From an uncultured Paracoccaceae bacterium (GTDB lineage: Bacteria; Pseudomonadota; Alphaproteobacteria; Rhodobacterales; Rhodobacteraceae), in contig CALHST010000111.1 of NCBI GenBank assembly GCA_938038825.1, forward strand, positions 1-6,775: a DNA stretch of 6,775 nt. Reading direction: 5' to 3'. Each line of letters starts with the position of its first letter. Position 1 is the first letter of the stretch. This document shows, piece after piece, positions 5,514 through 6,775 of this stretch. Below the pieces are notes generated by a model. That model searched no databases. It was not told where the DNA came from and saw nothing but the letters and a program-made list of their open reading frames with translations. Made by a program: the position numbers and the translations under genes.

Positions 5514-6775
5514 ATGTTCAAGTCATTCACTCTAGGCCTCATGGCCTCTGCGCTGGCATTGCCAGTTGCGGCTGCTGAATTCAAATTCGCCGTCACAACC
5601 GATCCGCAAACCATGGATCCACATGCCGTGAACTCGGCCCCTGTGCTTGGCTTTCTGAACAACGTTTACGAAGGCTTGGTGCGGCGCGGCAAAGATATGG
5701 CGATTGAGCCGTCGCTTGCCACCGCGTGGGAACCCATCGGTGACGGCGAAGGCTGGCGGTTCACATTGCGCCAAGGTGTCACGTTCCATGACGGTGCGGC
5801 GTTCAATGCCGACGACGTTGTGTTTTCTTATGAACGGGCCAGCTCCGAAGCCGCCGACGTGCGCAGTTGGTTTGCCCCTGTCTCAAGCGTCAAAAAGGTC
5901 GATGACTACACGGTCGAGATTTATACCTCTGCCCCCAACCCGATCTTTCCTGACAGCATTGCCAATTGGATGATGATGGACAGCGGCTGGGCCCAAACCA
6001 ACGACACTGCCCTGCCCGACAAAGAAAACGGCAACTACGCCACATTGAATGCCAATGGCACGGGCGCGTTCAAAGTCACCGCGCGTGAACCCGGCCTGCG
6101 CACGGTTCTTGAACCCCATGGCGGCTGGTGGGACACGGTTGAACACAACATCACCAAAGCAGAACTGACGCCGATCCAGAACCCGGCGACGGCCGTGGCG
6201 GCGTTATTGTCGGGCGATGTGGATTTCATCAACCCAGTTCCGATCCAGGACGCCGCGCGCTTGCAAGGCAATTCAGATGTCAAAGTGATCCAAGGGATCG
6301 AAGCGCGCGTCATTATGCTGGGCTTCCCTCATGAAGCCGAGGCACTGAAGTATTCTGCTGAAACCAACGACAAGAACCCTTTTGCAGATGTGAAAGTCCG
6401 CCAAGCCGTGGCCCATGCGGTCAATGTTCCGGCCATCTTGCAAACCATCATGCGCGGCAGCGCGGCAGAAGTCAGCCAATTGGTTTCACCTGCCATGCGC
6501 GGCTATTCTGCAGCTTTGGCAAACCGCCCGACTTTTGATCCTGACAAAGCCAAGGCCCTGCTGGCCGAGGCAGGCTACGCCGACGGGTTTTCCTTTGGTC
6601 TGAAATGCCCCAATGACCGTTATCTGAACGACGAAGCTGTCTGTCAGGCGGTGACGGGCATGTTGGCCCAAGTTGGCATCACAGCGCAACTCGACGCGAT
6701 GCCGGTGCAGAATTACTGGCCAGAACTGCGCGCGGATAACTACGACATGTATCTGTTGGGTTGGTCCCCCGGTAC
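5514..6775 (+). CDS. ABC transporter periplasmic solute-binding protein, family 5 (SBP2), 3' end beyond right edge
   Basis: The frame opens at an ATG 9 bases after GGGAG (5500-5504) and stays open to the window end: 420 complete codons, so roughly 100 residues are missing by comparison with SBP1. Residues 1-21 form a signal peptide cleaved after AAA. The mature protein shows DPQTMDPHAVNSAP, the family signature WRFTLRQGVTFHDGAAF (about 81-97), ANGTGAFKV, TPIQNPATAVAALLSGDVDF, CPNDRY at 365-370 and YLLGWSPGT at the edge. C365 and C377 are the only cysteines seen and match the pair in SBP1. The two proteins align along almost their whole visible length, so they are paralogues from an old duplication or from parallel acquisition. 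SBP2 probably serves an ABC importer whose permease and ATPase genes may follow. The substrate is not readable; peptides, opines or other amino compounds are all possible in this family. Confidence 0.92.
   Translation, partial: MFKSFTLGLMASALALPVAAAEFKFAVTTDPQTMDPHAVNSAPVLGFLNNVYEGLVRRGKDMAIEPSLATAWEPIGDGEGWRFTLRQGVTFHDGAAFNADDVVFSYERASSEAADVRSWFAPVSSVKKVDDYTVEIYTSAPNPIFPDSIANWMMMDSGWAQTNDTALPDKENGNYATLNANGTGAFKVTAREPGLRTVLEPHGGWWDTVEHNITKAELTPIQNPATAVAALLSGDVDFINPVPIQDAARLQGNSDVKVIQGIEARVIMLGFPHEAEALKYSAETNDKNPFADVKVRQAVAHAVNVPAILQTIMRGSAAEVSQLVSPAMRGYSAALANRPTFDPDKAKALLAEAGYADGFSFGLKCPNDRYLNDEAVCQAVTGMLAQVGITAQLDAMPVQNYWPELRADNYDMYLLGWSPG

Noticed and set aside
6035..6313. Minus-strand open frames within SBP2
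   Set aside because: Antisense shadows of a clear solute-binding protein frame; no independent support.

Overview
The window looks like a chromosomal segment of a marine alphaproteobacterium, most likely a Rhodobacteraceae (Roseobacter-group) species. The evidence is moderately GC-rich coding DNA with GCC/GGC/CTG-type codon use, two family-5 periplasmic solute-binding proteins of a type common in roseobacters, and a protein with a VPLPA-CTERM sorting tail, which is typical of that group. The genus cannot be read from the sequence.

Layout, left to right. (1) Positions 966-1, minus strand: the N-terminal 322 codons of a membrane-anchored CHASE2 sensor protein that runs off the left edge; its output domain is not visible. 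(2) Positions 967-1365: a divergent intergenic region with several short palindromes. (3) Positions 1366-2946: a complete family-5 ABC solute-binding protein (SBP1), followed by a strong GC hairpin. (4) Positions 3051-3791 and 3861-4241: an AraC-family regulator followed by a small VOC (glyoxalase-fold) protein, probably one transcription unit. (5) Positions 4242-4601: an AT-rich, repeat-rich intergenic region. (6) Positions 4602-5300: an exported VPLPA-CTERM protein, closed by a textbook rho-independent terminator. (7) Positions 5514-6775: a second family-5 solute-binding protein (SBP2), paralogous to SBP1 and cut by the right edge.

How the parts relate. SBP1 and SBP2 share many motifs, including an identical CPNDRY segment and the only two cysteines of each visible mature protein. 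SBP1 has no permease or ATPase gene beside it and is closed by a hairpin, so it is an orphan binding protein within this window. SBP2 may head a transporter operon beyond the right edge, and SBP1 could feed that same transporter; this is inference. The AraC-VOC pair and the VPLPA-CTERM gene lie between the two paralogues and have no evident functional link to them. No tRNA, rRNA, CRISPR array, insertion sequence or phage gene was recognised. I do not see clear evidence of an undescribed multi-gene system. The most unusual points are the shortened second DNA-binding motif of the AraC protein, the repeat-rich AT-rich leader of the VPLPA-CTERM gene, and the paired SBPs.
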